From positions 1 through 44,945 of the forward strand of contig CAITHQ010000201.1 in NCBI GenBank assembly GCA_903892305.1: a stretch of 44,945 bases of DNA. Direction: 5' to 3'. Positions 42,796 to 44,945 of the stretch are shown here, piece after piece. Positions within the stretch are counted from its first letter, which is position 1. Every line of letters begins with the position of its first letter. The DNA comes from an uncultured Alphaproteobacteria bacterium. GTDB taxonomy: Bacteria; Pseudomonadota; Alphaproteobacteria; Caulobacterales; Caulobacteraceae. The notes beneath the pieces are model-generated. The model was not told the origin of the DNA. It did not search any database and was given only the letters and a program-made list of their open reading frames with translations. A program made the position numbers and the translations under genes.

Positions 42796-43938
42796 ATGAA
42801 GCCTCATGCCCTCGCCCTTGCGATCTCTGCCTTGTCGGCTGCAACGGCCATGGCACAGGGTGTCGGTGATCGATACGGTTACTCCAGGACTGACTATGAC
42901 TCCCAACAGGGTCATTACGCCTATGGCCGGGCCCTAACCTGGGCCAATAAGACCAACTTTGACGCACCCCCGCCCCCATACGACGCTCGCGACCCAAGGA
43001 ATGGCGACCCAAGGAATAGCGACCAAAGTCGGGGACATGACATCTGGAACCAAAGGTCTCAGCCGGGAACAGGTGCTCCGCAGGTCCAAGCCTATGCGCC
43101 GCAATTGCCGCCGAATTGGAGGCCGCCTGCTCAATCCTATAATCGCGAGCCATTACGCCCTCAGGTCTACTCGCAGTCTCAGGGCGACCAGGGGCAATCG
43201 GCAGCCCGCAGCTATGACCCGGCTCCCCCCAGGCCCAGAATCTACGGGCAAATCAATGGCAATTTCTACGGCCGGACACTGACGCCACAGTCGCAGATGG
43301 CTCAAATGGAGCAGGCTGCAAGAGTTTATGGCTCAGCCAGCAACCCCACGCCCAATGCACCGCAAGCGCCCTATACTCAGCAAGTCTTGACCGCCAATAC
43401 CCGAGGTCCTCAGCCGTCTGAAGCCACAATTCAGGGCGGAAAGTCTTATGACGCGACCCCGATCCAGGCCCGAACCTATGGCCCGTCTGGGCAGGACGTA
43501 ACCGAGCGTGTTCAAGAGGCGAGGTCGGCACCCAGTTCCCAGGTTTTGGCTAGGGCATCAGCATCCCCAACAGCAGGGCAGGCTCCCGCGCGCCAGCAAA
43601 ATCCGCAGGCCATGTCTGACTCTAACCCCCAGGCGGAACCAGTCCGCTCAGCCCAGAGGCCAAACTCAGCGACCACCAGATTGGCCATACCGGTTGCAGA
43701 TCAGGGTGGCGGTTCAAGATCCCCCCCTGCCCCTGTGAGGATGGCGGAAACCGACCCGCCCGGTCGCGGCCAAGTCCATCTCTACTCCCTGCACCGGGAA
43801 TATGGCTTGAAGCCTGACGCCATTCCCGCCCCTAATCCTAATCAGGGTCTGGTCTTAATCGGCCCAGGCGAGGCTCCCGTGGCCTCAAACAAAGCGCTCA
43901 ACCAAGACGACGAACCGGCCAAAGAGAAGGCCTTCTAG
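42796..43938 (+). CDS. Secreted low-complexity Pro/Gln/Tyr-rich protein, hypothetical
   Basis: 380 residues. A signal peptide (MKPHALALAISALSAATAMAQG) leads into a long disordered-looking region rich in Pro, Gln, Ser, Arg and Tyr. An imperfect module recurs: ARSYDPAPPRPRIYG and GKSYDATPIQARTYG, with shorter RPQVYS and ARVYG forms. A short DNA duplication gives DPRNGDPRNSD near residue 70. The last 60 residues are more ordered (VHLYSLHREYGLKPDAIPAPNPNQGLVLIGPGEAP). I know no function; an envelope-associated or exported protein is inferred. ATG at 42796 follows GAGAAGGTGG; a GTG two codons earlier is also open. The downstream DUF2336 gene begins five bases after the stop, so the two are likely co-transcribed. 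Confidence 0.82.
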   Translation: MKPHALALAISALSAATAMAQGVGDRYGYSRTDYDSQQGHYAYGRALTWANKTNFDAPPPPYDARDPRNGDPRNSDQSRGHDIWNQRSQPGTGAPQVQAYAPQLPPNWRPPAQSYNREPLRPQVYSQSQGDQGQSAARSYDPAPPRPRIYGQINGNFYGRTLTPQSQMAQMEQAARVYGSASNPTPNAPQAPYTQQVLTANTRGPQPSEATIQGGKSYDATPIQARTYGPSGQDVTERVQEARSAPSSQVLARASASPTAGQAPARQQNPQAMSDSNPQAEPVRSAQRPNSATTRLAIPVADQGGGSRSPPAPVRMAETDPPGRGQVHLYSLHREYGLKPDAIPAPNPNQGLVLIGPGEAPVASNKALNQDDEPAKEKAF

Positions 43939-43943
43939 AGCCC

Positions 43944-44945
43944 ATGGAACCGACCAGTAAACTTCATAACCTGATCGCACTGGCCCAGGAACCCTCTAGC
44001 GAGCGTCGGCGCGAACTCATGCGCGGCGTGACCGATCTCTTCTTCAGCAGCGACGAGCATGCGGGACCTGAGGCCATGCCCCTGTTCGACGATATTCTCA
44101 GTCAATTGGCCAGCGAGATGGAAGTCGCTGTCCGCGTTGAATTGGCCGAGCAGATGTCGGTTGTCCAGGCGCCTCCGCTTCGGTTGATCCGCAAGCTCGC
44201 CGCCGATGAGTCCTTAGACGTTGCCCATTCCATCCTGCAAAACTCCCCCGCACTGACAGAAGGCGACCTGCTGGATGTGGCGAAACTCGCTGGCCAAGGA
44301 CATCTTCAAGCCATCTCAAGGCGAACTGAGGTGTCGAAATCGCTATCAGACGTCATCGTCTCGCGGGGGGATGACACGACCCTGGGCGCTTTGGTTTCCA
44401 ATCCCGGTGCTCAAATGTCTCGGCAAGCCCATGAGATCGTCGTCGATCGGGCCATCGCCAATCCGGATCTTCACTCGGCTGTGGTCAACCGCAAGACCCT
44501 GCCCCCGGATCTGCTGAACGACATGTATTTCATTGTCGAAGGCAATCTTCGGGCAAAGATCATGGAAAGGAACTCCGCCCTGGACCCGGCGGCCTTGGAC
44601 GCAGCCCTGGCCAGAGGGCGCGAAAAAATGGCCACCCGCGACGGGGCCTTACCCCCAGATTATGTAAGCGCCGAAAAGTTCATAAAGGCGATGCTGGTCA
44701 GAGGCCCTATCAGCCCCTCAACCCTGGCAGGTTTTCTGCGCAGCCGTGAAACCACCAAGTTCCTTCTGGCCCTAGCAGGCTCGGCAAACATCGATTTCGG
44801 CACTGCCAGGCGGATACTAGAGAAGCGCGAACTCGATGCCCTGTCGATTGTCTGCAAGGCCTCAGGTTTCGACCGGTCCCTGTTCCTGACCTTCGCAATC
44901 TTGATCCTGGACAAGGAAGAAAACGCCATGGGCAAGTCGCGTGCC
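43944..44945 (+). CDS. DUF2336 protein, cut by the window end
   Basis: At least 334 residues, open to the last base, so the C-terminus is missing. It fits the alphaproteobacterial DUF2336 family: LHNLIALAQEPSSERRRELMRGVTDLFF, MEVAVRVELAEQMSVVQAPPLRLIRKLAADESLDVAHSILQNSPALTEGDLL, then ISRRTEVSKSLSDVIVSRGDDTTLGALVSN and DLLNDMYFIVEGNLRAKIMERN. The protein is soluble and helical, resembling HEAT-like repeats. Members are common in Caulobacterales and other alphaproteobacteria; no molecular function is established that I can cite. It starts five bases after the low-complexity secreted protein. Confidence 0.88.
   Translation, partial: MEPTSKLHNLIALAQEPSSERRRELMRGVTDLFFSSDEHAGPEAMPLFDDILSQLASEMEVAVRVELAEQMSVVQAPPLRLIRKLAADESLDVAHSILQNSPALTEGDLLDVAKLAGQGHLQAISRRTEVSKSLSDVIVSRGDDTTLGALVSNPGAQMSRQAHEIVVDRAIANPDLHSAVVNRKTLPPDLLNDMYFIVEGNLRAKIMERNSALDPAALDAALARGREKMATRDGALPPDYVSAEKFIKAMLVRGPISPSTLAGFLRSRETTKFLLALAGSANIDFGTARRILEKRELDALSIVCKASGFDRSLFLTFAILILDKEENAMGKSRA

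Overview
This 44.9 kb window looks like chromosomal DNA of an alphaproteobacterium, most likely of the family Caulobacteraceae. The main reasons are a PleC-type hybrid of PAS domains and histidine kinase next to pepN, a DUF2336 protein, and the alphaproteobacterial order ccmI-ccmE-ccmF-ccmH-degP-response regulator-kinase-glnE. Base composition is around 60% G+C over most genes. I saw no rRNA, tRNA, CRISPR array, transposase, integrase or clear prophage. The window is largely core genome, with a few unassigned genes and one long, oddly structured intergenic region.

Layout. Bases 1-5921 (+): a TonB-dependent receptor closed by a strong hairpin, an exported amidase and an exported YfbK-like von Willebrand A protein. 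5923-8276 (-): two acyl-CoA dehydrogenases that look like the catalytic and non-catalytic partners of one heteromeric enzyme. 8421-8996 (+): a small hypothetical protein. 9021-13958 (-): a TPR/O-GlcNAc-transferase-like glycosyltransferase, a DUF3604 exported protein, and an OmpW-type porin with a good terminator behind it and an FNR/FixK-like box in front. 14152-19423 (+): pepN and pleC. 19437-30127 (-): a tightly packed cytochrome c maturation cluster (ccmIEFH), then the periplasmic protease degP, an OmpR-type two-component pair and glnE. 30171-31541 (-): an unrecognised, markedly AT-richer gene. 31646-34065 (-): a PepSY protein, PhoP-like regulator and PhoQ-like kinase. 34148-35589 (-): a class B DnaJ co-chaperone starting at TTG and a YcgN/UPF0260 cysteine-cluster protein. 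35645-39687 (+): a class A penicillin-binding protein and the ABC-F ATPase Uup. 39688-40231: 544 bases without a gene. 40232-42759 (+): a three-gene NMT1/ThiY-like ABC importer. 42796-44945 (+): a secreted low-complexity protein and a DUF2336 protein cut by the window end.

How the parts fit. Much of the content concerns the envelope: outer-membrane uptake (TonB receptor, OmpW), periplasmic quality control (DegP with an adjacent two-component system), peptidoglycan synthesis, and cytochrome c assembly on the periplasmic side. PleC would tie the region to cell-cycle and polarity control.

The most interesting stretch is 39688-40231. It has an AT-rich block, three DnaA-box-like repeats spaced 22-23 bp, and about 260 bases holding three GAAA-tetraloop hairpins, the last of them strong and terminator-like. 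It lies directly upstream of the ABC importer, so a leader RNA (possible orphan or diverged riboswitch) is the best hypothesis. It is not proven from sequence alone.
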